A DNA stretch of 64,000 bases. It comes from Roseiarcus sp963794655. GTDB taxonomy: Bacteria > Pseudomonadota > Alphaproteobacteria > Rhizobiales > Beijerinckiaceae. The stretch covers positions 496,001 through 560,000 of the forward strand of contig CAWCEV010000008.1 in NCBI GenBank assembly GCA_963794655.1, written 5' to 3'. Positions 42,285 to 51,449 of the stretch are shown here, piece after piece (position 1 is the stretch's first letter; every line of letters starts with the position of its first letter). The position numbers were made by a program, and so were the translations under genes. The notes beneath the pieces were generated by a model, which saw nothing but the letters and a program-made list of their open reading frames with translations, ran no database searches and had not been told where the DNA came from.

Positions 42285-43550
42285 TCAATGCCCGGGCGGC
42301 GCGACCGATTGTGGGCCCGACAGGGCTATGCCTGGATCGCCCGGCGCGACGTTTGACGGCTTCTCGGTTGCGGAAAAGAAGGCGTCGATGGCGGTGACCA
42401 TCTCCCCGGCCGACTTGGCCCGCCAGTCGGGGGAGGTCAGGGACAGCACATCCTGGGGGTTCGAGAGATAGCCGAGCTCAACGAGGACCGAGGGGAATTC
42501 CGGGGCCTTCAGAACGACGAAGCCCGCGGAGCGTTCCGGGTTGTGGTTGAGCTTCGTCCCGCCGCGCAGGTTGTCCACAAGGGTGCGCGAGAAGAGGTGG
42601 GCGTAGATCCGGGTCTCTCGCCGTTTGAGGTCGAACAGAATGTCGGCGACGCCCGGATCGTCAAGCCGCTTGCGCCCGCCGGCGCCATTGTCGGCTGCGT
42701 TCTCGCGGGCGGCGATTCGGGCGGCTTCCGCGTCGGAGGCGCGGTCGGCGGCGGTGTAGACCGTGGAGCCGCTGACGGAAGCATCCTCGCTCAATGTGTC
42801 GGCATGGACGGAAATGAACAACGACGCATTGGCGGCGCGAGCGATGTCGACCCGGTCGTCCAGATCGACGTATTGGTCGCCGTCGCGGGTCATTACGACC
42901 TTGTAATGCTTGGTTGCTTCGAGCTGCCGCTTCAGTTCGGCGCAGAACTCATAGACCAGCGTTTTTTCCTGCAGGCCGCCGACTCCGTTGGCGCCGCCGT
43001 CAACGCCGCCGTGACCCGGATCAAGGACAATCACTGGCGGCGGCGCAACTGCGGGCGCGGCGGACGCGCTCACGGCCGCCGCCGGCGAGCGCACAAGGGC
43101 GGCGAAGGCGGCGGGATTGCAGGGCTTCAATTCGATCGTAAGGCGCGCCGCGGGCGCGCCATCGACGATCGGCCGTGAGGAAACGCCGGCAGGACAAGCC
43201 GCGCGCGCGAGGTCGATGACGATCCGCGACTTGCCGGCCACAAACAAACCGAAGCGAAAGTCCTTTACCAGCGGATCGTCGCGCAGCCCGCCGAGCCGGC
43301 CGACCGCCGGGTCGATGCGGAAGCTGACCTCCGGCATGTCGATGACAATGCGCTCGGGCGACGCCAGCGCGGACGCGCTCGCCTCGACCGTCCGCGATAG
43401 GTCGAACACAAGCCTGGCCCCGCCCTGATCCTGTGTGAGCCGCGCCGCAACCGCAACCGGCACGCCCGTTTCGCTCGCGAGCGCGCGCTCGAGCGGGACC
43501 GCCAACAAGGTCAAAACAGCGAGAGCCGTCCAGCGTCCCAGTCGCGCCAT
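42285..43550 (-). CDS. amiC: N-acetylmuramoyl-L-alanine amidase (AmiC type)
   Basis: The 421-residue periplasmic enzyme cleaves the amide bond between muramic acid and the stem peptide, splitting septal peptidoglycan. It has a signal peptide (residues 1-25), an AMIN domain (about 30-140, RLVFDLSRTVEASASAL) and an Amidase_3 domain (about 170-405). Zinc ligands are His in LDPGHGGVDGG, Glu in LQEKTLVYEF and His in SLFISVHADTLS, and the catalytic Glu is in FPSVLVELGYLSNPQD. The AMIN domain targets it to the division site. It lies upstream of PBP1A, 251 bases away. Confidence 0.93.
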   Translation of the reverse strand: MARLGRWTALAVLTLLAVPLERALASETGVPVAVAARLTQDQGGARLVFDLSRTVEASASALASPERIVIDMPEVSFRIDPAVGRLGGLRDDPLVKDFRFGLFVAGKSRIVIDLARAACPAGVSSRPIVDGAPAARLTIELKPCNPAAFAALVRSPAAAVSASAAPAVAPPPVIVLDPGHGGVDGGANGVGGLQEKTLVYEFCAELKRQLEATKHYKVVMTRDGDQYVDLDDRVDIARAANASLFISVHADTLSEDASVSGSTVYTAADRASDAEAARIAARENAADNGAGGRKRLDDPGVADILFDLKRRETRIYAHLFSRTLVDNLRGGTKLNHNPERSAGFVVLKAPEFPSVLVELGYLSNPQDVLSLTSPDWRAKSAGEMVTAIDAFFSATEKPSNVAPGDPGIALSGPQSVAPPGH

Positions 43551-44337
43551 TCAGCTTCCCCTCGGCGCCGCGCCGTTGCGCTATAGAGCCAAATAGAGCC
43601 AACGCCGCCGCCACGCAATCGGCCGGCGCTTGATCCAGGATCGCGCGATCCAGCCGGAGAGGCGAGCGCGCGACCAAAAGTCAGCACGGGAATTTCTTTA
43701 CGACGAGTTAACCGGTCCAGCGCGCCGACTTGGAGGACTGGAAAGAAGAGCTGAGTTCCCGCCCCAAGAAGTACAAATAGGAAAAGAACTTGCCAAGGCG
43801 TGCGGCGGCGCCTATTTAAGGGGCGTTACGAATTCGGACGGCGTCCGCGCTGCCGACTCGCTTTGTGGTTGAGCGAGGCATTTGCCGGGACTGTCATGCG
43901 ACGGCCTGCGGCTTGCGTGGATAACGTCGGGCGGGTTGTCGGCCCACCCGTCGGATCGCTCGATCCGCCGGGGGCATGTGTCGGCGCAGGAAGATTGCGG
44001 GCAGAAAGCAACGAATCGACCTGCCGGGAAGCGCGACGCCTCGTCCTGGATCGTGACATCGACGCCATGCGGCGCCGCCTGAGTGGCGGCGAGCCGCGTA
44101 CGCCTTGTTTCAGGATGACGATGTTCCGATCGCGAAACCAAGACCTCCCGACCGCAATCCGTGCGGCGCGGGCGGTACTTGGCGCCGTGATCGCGTATCG
44201 TCAACCCACCGAAGCGCCGGCGTTCGTTTCCCAGTTTCCCATTTTCCCCATCTCCAGCATAGACGCCACGCGCGGCGCAGTCGGGCGGCCCATTCGGCCC
44301 TCGCGGCGAATTTTGGCGCGCGGCGAGAGAGTTTGCC
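43551..44337. other. 787-base spacer: probable long 5' leader of rne
   Basis: No credible gene is seen; short frames here are Arg-rich shadows. ATAGAGCCAA is tandemly repeated near 43583-43602, close to the leftward amidase start. A promoter-like pair lies at 43790-43818, about 520 bases before rne. RNase E genes in other bacteria have long untranslated leaders used for autoregulation by the enzyme, which this spacing would allow. Confidence 0.5.
43790..43818 (+). promoter_or_regulatory. Possible rne promoter
   Basis: TTGCCA (43790-43795) and TATTTA (43813-43818) with a 17-base spacer. The -35 is one base off consensus; the -10 match is weak. Confidence 0.35.
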
Positions 44338-47283
44338 ATGGCCAACAAGATGATCATCGACGCCTCCCACCCCGAGGAAACCCGGGTTGTGGTTCTGCGA
44401 GGCAATCGGGTCGAGGAGTTTGACTTCGAATCAGCGAGCAAGCGGCCGCTGAGGGGGAACATCTACCTCGCCAAAGTGACCCGGGTAGAACCGTCGCTCC
44501 AGGCCGCTTTCGTTGACTATGGCGGCAATCGTCACGGCTTTCTCGCCTTCTCGGAAATCCATCCGGACTATTACCAAATTCCGGTTGCTGATCGGCAAGC
44601 GCTTCTTGAGGAGGAGGCGTTGTCGCAACGCGAGGAGGACGAAGAAGCCGGGGGCGAACGCCGCAGCCGACGTCACCGGCGCCCGCGCCGCGCGGAAGTC
44701 GAAGCGCGTGCGGGAACAGGCGAGACAATTTCGGAACATGCATCCGCGGACGAATTGGGCGCGGACGAATCCGCCCCTGTTTTCCAGCCGGAGAATGTGG
44801 CGGGGGATTCGCCCGAAATCGAGGGCGGGCCGACGCTCGCCCAATTCGACGCTCAGCCACCCTACCCAAGTCAGACCGATGCGACCCCAGGCGGCGATGC
44901 TACGCGCGCGGATGTCGTGCCGGAAGCATCAAGTGATGGTCCGACCGCTGATGAGTCCTCGCTCGAAGGGACCTATGCGTCCCCGTCCGAAGGGACGTCG
45001 CATGAAGTCGGCTCGGGCGCCGTTGCTCTCGACGAACCCGGACACGCCGCCCCCATCGAACACGACGAAAACCACCACGAGGATGACGATCACGAAGTCA
45101 CGACGCTCGAGGGCGGCTCCGAAGAACGCTCGGCGCCGAGCCGCAAGCAACGAGTCGACGAGGAAGGCGAGCCCGTCGAGCAGATCGGCGGCGATGCTTT
45201 GGAGGAGATTCCTCGCCGCGCTCCCCGGATGCGCCGCCAGTACAAGATTCAGGAAGTCATTAAGCGGAGGCAGGTTCTGCTCGTCCAGGTTGTCAAGGAG
45301 GAACGGGGCAACAAGGGTGCGGCGCTCACCACCTATCTCTCGCTAGCCGGGCGCTATTCGGTGCTGATGCCGAATACCGCACGCGGCGGCGGCATTTCAC
45401 GCAAGATCACCAACGCGCAAGACCGCAGCCGGCTGAAAGGGATCGCCGAAGATCTCGATGTTCCGGAGGGTATGGGGGTCATTCTACGCACGGCTGGTGC
45501 TTCGCGCACCAAGGCCGAGGTCAAGCGCGATTTCGAATACTTGTTGCGGATGTGGGAGACCGTGCGCGAGACGACGCTCGCATCGAGCGCGCCGACGCTC
45601 GTCTACGAAGAGGGCTCGCTCATCAAGCGAGCGATCCGGGATCTCTACAGCAAGGAAGTCGAGGAAATCGTTGTCGCCGGCGAAACCGGCTATCGCGAAG
45701 CCAGACAGTTCATGCGGCTCCTCATGCCGAGCCACGTCAACAGCGTACAGCTCTATCGCGACACCCTGCCGGTCTTCGCGAAGGCTGGCGTCGAGTCGCA
45801 ACTCGACGCGATGTTCTCAAATCAGGTGACGCTGAAGTCGGGCGGCTACATCGTCATCAACCAGACCGAGGCGCTGGTCGCCATCGACGTGAACTCTGGC
45901 CGATCGACCCGCGAGCATAACATCGAGGACACCGCGCTGCGCACCAACCTCGAGGCCGCCGACGAGATCGCCCGCCAGTTGCGTCTGCGAGATCTCGCCG
46001 GGCTGATCGTCGTCGACTTCATCGACATGGAGGAGTCACGCAACAATCGCTCGGTCGAAAGGCGGATCAAGGATGCGCTGAAAAATGACCGCGCGCGCAT
46101 CCAGGTCGGACGCATCTCACATTTCGGTCTGCTCGAGATGTCGCGACAGCGCATTCGTACCGGAGTTCTTGAAGGCTCGACCGTGGTTTGCGCTCACTGC
46201 CAAGGGGCTGGCGTCGTGCGGTCGACGGCCTCGATCGCCCTGCATGTGCTCCGCGTGCTCGAAGATGCGCTGATCAAAAGCTCGACGCATGACGTCACTG
46301 TGCGGACCCGCACGCCGGTAGCGCTTTACATTCTCAACCAGAAGCGCGCCAATCTTCGTGACCTCGAGCGCCGGTTCGGCGTCGCGATCGTCGTCGAGGC
46401 TGACGATACGCTGACCGGCGCCAACTACCACGCGCTCGAACGTGGCGAGCCGGCTGTCGGCGTCAAGAACGAAGTCGAGCCTCCGAAAGCTTTGGCGGAC
46501 GAATTTGCGACGATCGTAGAAGAGCCGACGCCGATCGAGGATGACCCGGAGGAGGTTCTTGAAGCGCCGGGACAGGAAGATCAGGAGGTTCTGCAGGCGG
46601 GCGATCGAGGCGGCTCCTCGGGCGACGAGGGCGAAGCGGGCCGGCGCCGGCGGCGGCGGCGGCGACGTCGCGGCGGTGAGCGATCGTTTGGCGAGGGCCC
46701 TCCGCAAGACGCGCCGCAGCCGACGGACGACGGTTTGGCGGCAGTCGCCGAAATCGGCGGCGACCTCCAGGCCCCAAGTGGCGAGGCTAATGCGTTCGTA
46801 AGGCGAGGTCCGCGCGGCGAAGAAGACCGCGAACGTCGTCCGCGGCGCTCGCGCGGCCAGCGAGATCGCTTCTCGCGTCGGTCGGATGGCGATACCAGGC
46901 GCGACACTGAGGCGCCGAGTTTCGAGTCGCCGCCTTCGCTGGCTCTCGAAGAAGAGTTTGCGGCGTCCGAGGCAGACTATTCCCAAGCGCCGCCGCCTGC
47001 CCGAGACGCGGCTTCCAATCGAGAGCCAATCGCCGAGCCACCGCAAAGCTCGGCTCATGAAGCTCGCGTCGAGCCGCGGTCCGCTGCGGTTGAGGCTGGG
47101 GAGCCCGAGATCGCGGCCCCGCCGTCATTAGCGGACGGGGAGCCTGCGGCAGAGTCGTCTCCCCATTCGGAGGCCGCGCCGCAATCGGCGCCGGCGACCC
47201 CTCCTCCCGCAAAGGACGAGCCGCCTCGGCCTCGCCGCAACGGCTGGTGGCAGCGGGCGCGCGCAAGCGTGATCGGGGAATAG
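44338..47283 (+). CDS. rne: Ribonuclease E
   Basis: This 981-residue endonuclease starts bulk mRNA decay and processes rRNA and tRNA. The S1 domain (LRGNIYLAKVTRVEPSLQAAFVDYGGNRHGFLAF near residues 38-72) is split by a large Glu/Asp/Arg-rich insert of about 200 residues (about 95-300), as usual in alphaproteobacteria. The catalytic core follows: AIDVNSGRSTREHN near 517-530, LIVVDFIDMEE near 557-567 with metal-binding Asp, and the Zn-link CAHCQGAG near 618-625. The C-terminal third (about 720-981) is disordered with an Arg-rich RNA-binding patch near 765-775, the degradosome scaffold. No other gene shares the operon. Confidence 0.95.
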   Translation: MANKMIIDASHPEETRVVVLRGNRVEEFDFESASKRPLRGNIYLAKVTRVEPSLQAAFVDYGGNRHGFLAFSEIHPDYYQIPVADRQALLEEEALSQREEDEEAGGERRSRRHRRPRRAEVEARAGTGETISEHASADELGADESAPVFQPENVAGDSPEIEGGPTLAQFDAQPPYPSQTDATPGGDATRADVVPEASSDGPTADESSLEGTYASPSEGTSHEVGSGAVALDEPGHAAPIEHDENHHEDDDHEVTTLEGGSEERSAPSRKQRVDEEGEPVEQIGGDALEEIPRRAPRMRRQYKIQEVIKRRQVLLVQVVKEERGNKGAALTTYLSLAGRYSVLMPNTARGGGISRKITNAQDRSRLKGIAEDLDVPEGMGVILRTAGASRTKAEVKRDFEYLLRMWETVRETTLASSAPTLVYEEGSLIKRAIRDLYSKEVEEIVVAGETGYREARQFMRLLMPSHVNSVQLYRDTLPVFAKAGVESQLDAMFSNQVTLKSGGYIVINQTEALVAIDVNSGRSTREHNIEDTALRTNLEAADEIARQLRLRDLAGLIVVDFIDMEESRNNRSVERRIKDALKNDRARIQVGRISHFGLLEMSRQRIRTGVLEGSTVVCAHCQGAGVVRSTASIALHVLRVLEDALIKSSTHDVTVRTRTPVALYILNQKRANLRDLERRFGVAIVVEADDTLTGANYHALERGEPAVGVKNEVEPPKALADEFATIVEEPTPIEDDPEEVLEAPGQEDQEVLQAGDRGGSSGDEGEAGRRRRRRRRRRGGERSFGEGPPQDAPQPTDDGLAAVAEIGGDLQAPSGEANAFVRRGPRGEEDRERRPRRSRGQRDRFSRRSDGDTRRDTEAPSFESPPSLALEEEFAASEADYSQAPPPARDAASNREPIAEPPQSSAHEARVEPRSAAVEAGEPEIAAPPSLADGEPAAESSPHSEAAPQSAPATPPPAKDEPPRPRRNGWWQRARASVIGE

Positions 47284-47423
47284 GGCGTCCGCCGAAGTCA
47301 CACTTCGCGCATATCGCTCGCGGGCGGCCCGAGAGGGCGCCGTGGCGTGAGAGTTGGAATGCGTTCGGGGCCGTGGGCGGGCGCGCTGAGCACGCCCCGC
47401 CGACCTTGCGGGCGAACCCCGCC

Positions 47424-48410
47424 CTACAGGACCCGCAACCTCGCTTTGGCGGATTTTTCCGTCGTTAGCCGATTGCGAAGCGGTAAGCCGAACGGCTCCG
47501 ACTCGATCTCGAACACGTCGCCTTTTTGCGTCTGTACGCCGCCGCTGAAGGAGAGCGTCGCGGTCCCGAAGAAGTGCACGTGGATATCGCCGGGCCGTCG
47601 GAACAACGCATATTTGAAATGATGCGTCTCAAGATTGGCGATCGAATGAGCCATGTTCTGCTCGCCGGACAAGAACGGTTTTTCCCAGATCACTTCCTTC
47701 CCTCGGCGGATCCGCGATATCCCCTGGACGTCGGCCGGAAGATCGCCAACCAGCAATTCCGGACCTAGGCTTGCTGGCCGCAGCTTCGAATGCGCGAGCC
47801 AAAGGTAGTTCTGCCGTTCGGTAACGTGATCGGAGAACTCGTTGCCAAGCGCAAACCCCACTCGAACCGGAGCGCCGGCGTCGTCGATCAGGTAGATTCC
47901 AACGATCTCCGGCTCCTCGCCACCGTCGAGCGCGAAGGCTGGGCTCGGCAGATCGCCCTCCGGCGGCGCAAGGATTGAACCGTCGCCCTTATAGAACCAC
48001 TCCGGCTGCGCGCCGGTTTCGCCCTTGGCCGGCTTGCCTCCCTCGAGGCCTAATTTGAACATCCGCATCGAATCGGTGAGCTTGGACGGATCGGCGAGAT
48101 CCTTGTGCATCTTGTCGCGTCCCTCGGCCGACCCGAGATGCGTCAGCCCCGTCCCGGTCACCAGGACATGCGCAGGATCCTTATGGTCGATCGGCGTGAG
48201 CACGCGCCGCTCCTTCAACGCTCGCGCAAGATCGACCGGCTTGCCGACTCCCCGCTCGGCGATCAGCTTGCGGATCGAAATCCCCTCGGCGATCGCCTGG
48301 CGCGCGAGGTCGAGCATCGTGCGCGCGCCTTTGACCAGCCGGCTTTCGCCGCGCGCCGATACGGCCAGCGCCCGCTTGCCGTTCTCATCGATGAATTGCG
48401 CCAGTCTCAC
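47424..48410 (-). CDS. FAH-fold protein of the AraD1/GguC family
   Basis: The 328-residue protein belongs to the AraD1/GguC branch of fumarylacetoacetate hydrolase-fold enzymes, which includes 2-keto-3-deoxy-pentonate dehydratases. Typical segments are VLVTGTGLTHLGSAEGRDKMH near residues 85-105, EPEIVGIYLIDDAG near 166-180 (metal-binding Glu pair) and VGFALGNEFSDHVTERQNYLWLAHSKLRP near 184-212. It starts at a GTG that overlaps the HAD gene stop (GTGA). It is the last gene of a minus-strand operon gntR-UxaA family-HAD-AraD1. A role in dehydrating a 2-keto-3-deoxy sugar acid is likely. Confidence 0.85.
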   Translation of the reverse strand: MRLAQFIDENGKRALAVSARGESRLVKGARTMLDLARQAIAEGISIRKLIAERGVGKPVDLARALKERRVLTPIDHKDPAHVLVTGTGLTHLGSAEGRDKMHKDLADPSKLTDSMRMFKLGLEGGKPAKGETGAQPEWFYKGDGSILAPPEGDLPSPAFALDGGEEPEIVGIYLIDDAGAPVRVGFALGNEFSDHVTERQNYLWLAHSKLRPASLGPELLVGDLPADVQGISRIRRGKEVIWEKPFLSGEQNMAHSIANLETHHFKYALFRRPGDIHVHFFGTATLSFSGGVQTQKGDVFEIESEPFGLPLRNRLTTEKSAKARLRVL

Positions 48411-49090
48411 GCTTCTGCCCCTTCTTCAGCGCCGGAATGGAGGCGCGCTTCAATCAACTCGAAGATCCGTGGATCGGTGAAATTGCTGGCCGCGAAAGTC
48501 GCGCCGGCTTCGAGGAGCGTTCGCGAATCGAGCGTCGTCGTCATCCCCACCACGGTAAGCTCCGCCGCCGCCGCAGCCCGGACCCCCGACAACGAGTCTT
48601 CAAAGGCGATCGAATGGGCCGCCGAGGCGCCGGTGCGCTCCAACGCGGTCAGATAGGGTAAAGGATCGGGCTTTGAGCGTGCGAGTTCCCCCGCGATCAC
48701 CAGGATCGGCAAACGCCGACTGACCCCCAGCGCTGCGAGAACCTTTTCCGCGTTGGCGCGGGGAGCGTTCGTCACCACCGCACGCTTGAGCCCTCGCCGG
48801 TCGGCAAAATCGAGGAGCGCAAGCGCGCCGAGAATGGGCTCGAGGTCGCGCAGATTGTCGCGGTAGGCCGCTTCTTTGGCGTCAAGAGTCGCGGCCTGCT
48901 CAAGCAACGACAAGTGCGAAAGGTAGCGGCTGGCAATCAATTCGTTGGACGCGCCCATGATGTTTGCCGCGTATTCCGAACGATCGAGCGAAATACCATG
49001 CGGCCCGAATACGCGCTGGAACGCGGCCAAGTGTTCGGGATCGCTGTCCACGAGCGTCCCATCGAGATCGAACAGCAGCGCGGTCTTCAT
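48407..49090 (-). CDS. HAD-superfamily hydrolase (beta-phosphoglucomutase/GPH-like)
   Basis: This 227-residue protein has the HAD motifs in order: LLFDLDGTLVDSDPEH near residues 5-20 (nucleophile Asp in DLDGT), VVTNAPRANAEKV near 110-123, the Lys in SKPDPLPYL near 150, and IAFEDSLSGVRAAAAA near 168-183. A helical cap lies between motifs I and II. It resembles phosphatases or phosphomutases acting on small sugar phosphates. It sits in the sugar-acid operon between the UxaA-family gene (31 bases away) and the AraD1 gene (overlap). Proofreading or dephosphorylation of a pathway intermediate is possible. Confidence 0.85.
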   Translation of the reverse strand: MKTALLFDLDGTLVDSDPEHLAAFQRVFGPHGISLDRSEYAANIMGASNELIASRYLSHLSLLEQAATLDAKEAAYRDNLRDLEPILGALALLDFADRRGLKRAVVTNAPRANAEKVLAALGVSRRLPILVIAGELARSKPDPLPYLTALERTGASAAHSIAFEDSLSGVRAAAAAELTVVGMTTTLDSRTLLEAGATFAASNFTDPRIFELIEARLHSGAEEGAEA

Positions 49091-49121
49091 GACGCCCCGG
49101 AGAATAGGCCGCGGTCTTCGA

Positions 49122-50642
49122 TCACATCGTTGCTCCGATCTGCCAGGGCGTGAATTCGGCGTCGCCATAGCCCAGGAGCTCGGACTTGGTCCGCTCGCCA
49201 GAAGCGACCGCAAGGATCTTGTCGAAGATTTCCCTGCCCTTCTCCGCAATCGACACGCCGTCGACGACGTCGCCGCAATTGATGTCCATATCCTCGATCA
49301 TCCGGCGGTAGGTGTCATTGTTGGTGGCGAGTTTTATCGACGGCGTCGGTTTGCAGCCGTAAGCCGAGCCCCGACCAGTGGTGAAGCAGAGCATATTGGC
49401 GCCGCCCGCGACCTGCCCGGTCGCCGACACGGGATCATAACCCGGGGTATCCATGAACACGAAGCCCTTCGCCGTCACCGGCTCGGCGTATCGGTAGACT
49501 TCATTAAGCGCTGTCGTGCCCCCTTTCGCAGCAGCGCCGAGGGACTTCTCGAGAATGGTCGTCAGGCCGCCGGCCTTGTTGCCCGGCGAGGGGTTGTTGT
49601 TCATCTCGCCGCCGTTGCGAGAGCAATAATCCTCCCACCAATGAATACGCTCGACCAGTTTGCGGCCGATCTCTGGGGTCGCCGCGCGCCGGGTCAGTAG
49701 ATGTTCGGCGCCGTAGATCTCCGGCGTCTCCGAGAGGATCGCCGTGCCGCCGTTGCGCACCAGAATATCGGCGGCCGCGCCGAGCGCCGGATTGGCGGTG
49801 ATTCCAGAATACCCGTCTGAACCGCCGCATTGAAGCGCGAGCGTAAGGGCGCTCGCCGGCGTGGTCGAGCGCTCGGCGCGGTCGAGGATTGGCAGCATCG
49901 CGCGGACGCGCTCGAGCCCGGCCGCGACAGTCTTGGGTGTGCCTCCCGTCGCCTGGATCGTCAGGCTGTGAAAGGACTCGCTCTCGACAACTCCATATTC
50001 CTCCTTCATGCGGCCGATCTGAAACACCTCGCAGCCGAGCCCAACCATTAGCGTCGCCCCAATGTTGGGGTTGGCGGCGTAGCCCCATTGGGTTCGCATC
50101 AGGGCGTCAAAGCCCTCGCCCTTGGCCGCGATGCCGCAGCCCGTGCCGTGCACCAGCGCGATCACGCCATCGACGTTCGGGTAGTCGGCAAGAATTCCGG
50201 ACCGCTCGACTTCCCGCGCGATGAGCCGCGCAACTGTCGCCGAGCAGTTCACCGAAGTCAGGATTGCAAGATAGTTGCGCGTCCCGACTTTTCCGTTTGC
50301 CCGCCGGAAGCCTTGAAAGATCGGCTGAGTCTCAATCGGGGCGATGGTCTCGGGGCGCGCATCCTCGCCAAAATGATAATCGCGCGCGAATTCCTTCACG
50401 CCGCAATTGTGCTCGTGCACCCACTCGCCCGCGGAGACAGGCCGCGAAGCAAAGCCGATGATCTGACCAAACTTCCGGATCGGAGCGCCCGCTTCAACTG
50501 CGGCGACCGCCATCTTGTGGCCTTTCGGGATACGATCGCGAGCGCTGACTCCGCCCACCGGGGCGGCGCCGGCCGCGATCTCGTCAATCGCGATGACCAC
50601 ATTGTCCGAGGGGTCGAGGCGTAGCGCGCGAGGCGTTGTCAT
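49122..50642 (-). CDS. UxaA/GarD-family sugar-acid dehydratase
   Basis: This 506-residue enzyme belongs to the altronate/galactarate dehydratase family, Fe(II)-dependent enzymes that remove water from sugar acids. An N-terminal SAF domain (about 1-90: GGVSARDRIPKGHKMAV, then WVHEHNCGV) precedes the catalytic domain with GKVGTRNYLAILTSVNCSATVA near 117-138, VHGTGCGI near 163-170, the cysteine in LALQCGGSDGYSG near 265-277 and NNNPSPGNKAGGLTTI near 345-360. Altronate, galactarate and arabinarate are possible substrates. The 2-oxoglutarate semialdehyde dehydrogenase encoded across the divergent promoter favours an aldaric or aldonic acid that ends in 2-oxoglutarate. It follows gntR by 27 bases. 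Confidence 0.88.
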   Translation of the reverse strand: MTTPRALRLDPSDNVVIAIDEIAAGAAPVGGVSARDRIPKGHKMAVAAVEAGAPIRKFGQIIGFASRPVSAGEWVHEHNCGVKEFARDYHFGEDARPETIAPIETQPIFQGFRRANGKVGTRNYLAILTSVNCSATVARLIAREVERSGILADYPNVDGVIALVHGTGCGIAAKGEGFDALMRTQWGYAANPNIGATLMVGLGCEVFQIGRMKEEYGVVESESFHSLTIQATGGTPKTVAAGLERVRAMLPILDRAERSTTPASALTLALQCGGSDGYSGITANPALGAAADILVRNGGTAILSETPEIYGAEHLLTRRAATPEIGRKLVERIHWWEDYCSRNGGEMNNNPSPGNKAGGLTTILEKSLGAAAKGGTTALNEVYRYAEPVTAKGFVFMDTPGYDPVSATGQVAGGANMLCFTTGRGSAYGCKPTPSIKLATNNDTYRRMIEDMDINCGDVVDGVSIAEKGREIFDKILAVASGERTKSELLGYGDAEFTPWQIGATM

Positions 50643-50669
50643 GGGTGCATTCCACTCAGGATCTGTTGT

Positions 50670-51338
50670 CTAGGACGAAAAGAGGCCGGGCTGTTTCTGC
50701 GCCAGGGATTCGAGCAGCGCGCTGGTCGCATCGAGGTGGCGCCACATCGCTTCGCGCGCCGCGGCAGGGTCGCTCGCCTCGATTGCGGCCACGATCGAGG
50801 CGTGTTCCTTGTATGCCGTCCGCAGGCGCCCGCCTGGAGACATAGCGAGCCTGCGCGCCCGTTCCAGATGAACGCGGACGGCTTCAAGAACGTCATTGGC
50901 GCGCGCCATTCCGAGGCGGGTCGTCATGATCTGATGGAACGTCACGTCCAGCGCGTAGAAGGCGGCTTTGTCCTCGCCATCGACGGCGCCGGCCTCCAGC
51001 TTGAGATTCGCCGCCAGCGCGTCTCTGTCGGCGCGCGTCATTCGTCGAGCAGCTTCGGCCGCAATCTCGCCCTCAAGCGCCCGACGGATGAAGAAACGCT
51101 CGCGCACGTCGTTAAGGGAGATCCGCGCAACGAAGGAGCCGTGCTGTGGCGCAACGTCGACAAGACGGTCATAAGACAGGCGGCTCACCGCGGCAGAAAC
51201 TGGAAATCGCGAAACTCCAAGTCTCTCACATAAATCCGCCTTGTCGATCAGACGGCCGGGTTCAAGCGTTCCGGACAGAATCGCTTCCTTGAGTTCGCCG
51301 TAGACGGCGTCCGCTTTCGAATGGGCGCCCTTCGCCAA
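50670..51338 (-). CDS. GntR-family (FCD) transcriptional regulator
   Basis: This 222-residue regulator has an N-terminal winged helix (VYGELKEAILSGTLEPGRLIDKADLCERLGVSRFPVSAAVSRLSYDRLVDV, residues about 12-62) and an all-helical FCD ligand domain (about 85-210) with the metal-binding pattern D...H...H: ALDVTFHQIMTT and KEHASIVAAI. The start is a TTG at 51338 preceded by AGGTGG; no ATG fits. FCD regulators bind organic or sugar acids. It is divergent from the FAH-type gene, with palindromes in the spacer, and likely represses both arms of the locus. Confidence 0.88.
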   Translation of the reverse strand: MAKGAHSKADAVYGELKEAILSGTLEPGRLIDKADLCERLGVSRFPVSAAVSRLSYDRLVDVAPQHGSFVARISLNDVRERFFIRRALEGEIAAEAARRMTRADRDALAANLKLEAGAVDGEDKAAFYALDVTFHQIMTTRLGMARANDVLEAVRVHLERARRLAMSPGGRLRTAYKEHASIVAAIEASDPAAAREAMWRHLDATSALLESLAQKQPGLFSS

Positions 51339-51344
51339 GTTCCC

Positions 51345-51394
51345 ACCTGCAGGTCAATAGCGAAATGCTTCGCAAGCTCCCGCTAACATGTTAG
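51345..51394. promoter_or_regulatory. Palindromes in the GntR divergent spacer; probable operators
   Basis: ACCTGCAGGT (51345-51354) and CTAACATGTTAG (51383-51394) are perfect palindromes in the 111-base spacer between the regulator and the FAH-type gene. The second is the better candidate for an FCD-GntR dimer. The first overlaps the regulator's ribosome-binding site. Confidence 0.5.
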
Positions 51395-51449
51395 AGGCTA
51401 GACAGGCGGCGCGGCCCCGTCAATCCACCAAAAGCCGCAACGAGATGCC

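Noticed and set aside
39496..42471. 991-codon plus-strand frame over PBP1A
   Set aside because: Antisense to PBP1A, whose catalytic motifs are all present in order.
43583..43602. ATAGAGCCAA tandem repeat as a regulatory site of amiC
   Set aside because: Two 10-base copies alone do not identify a regulator, and the promoter of the gene could not be placed relative to it.
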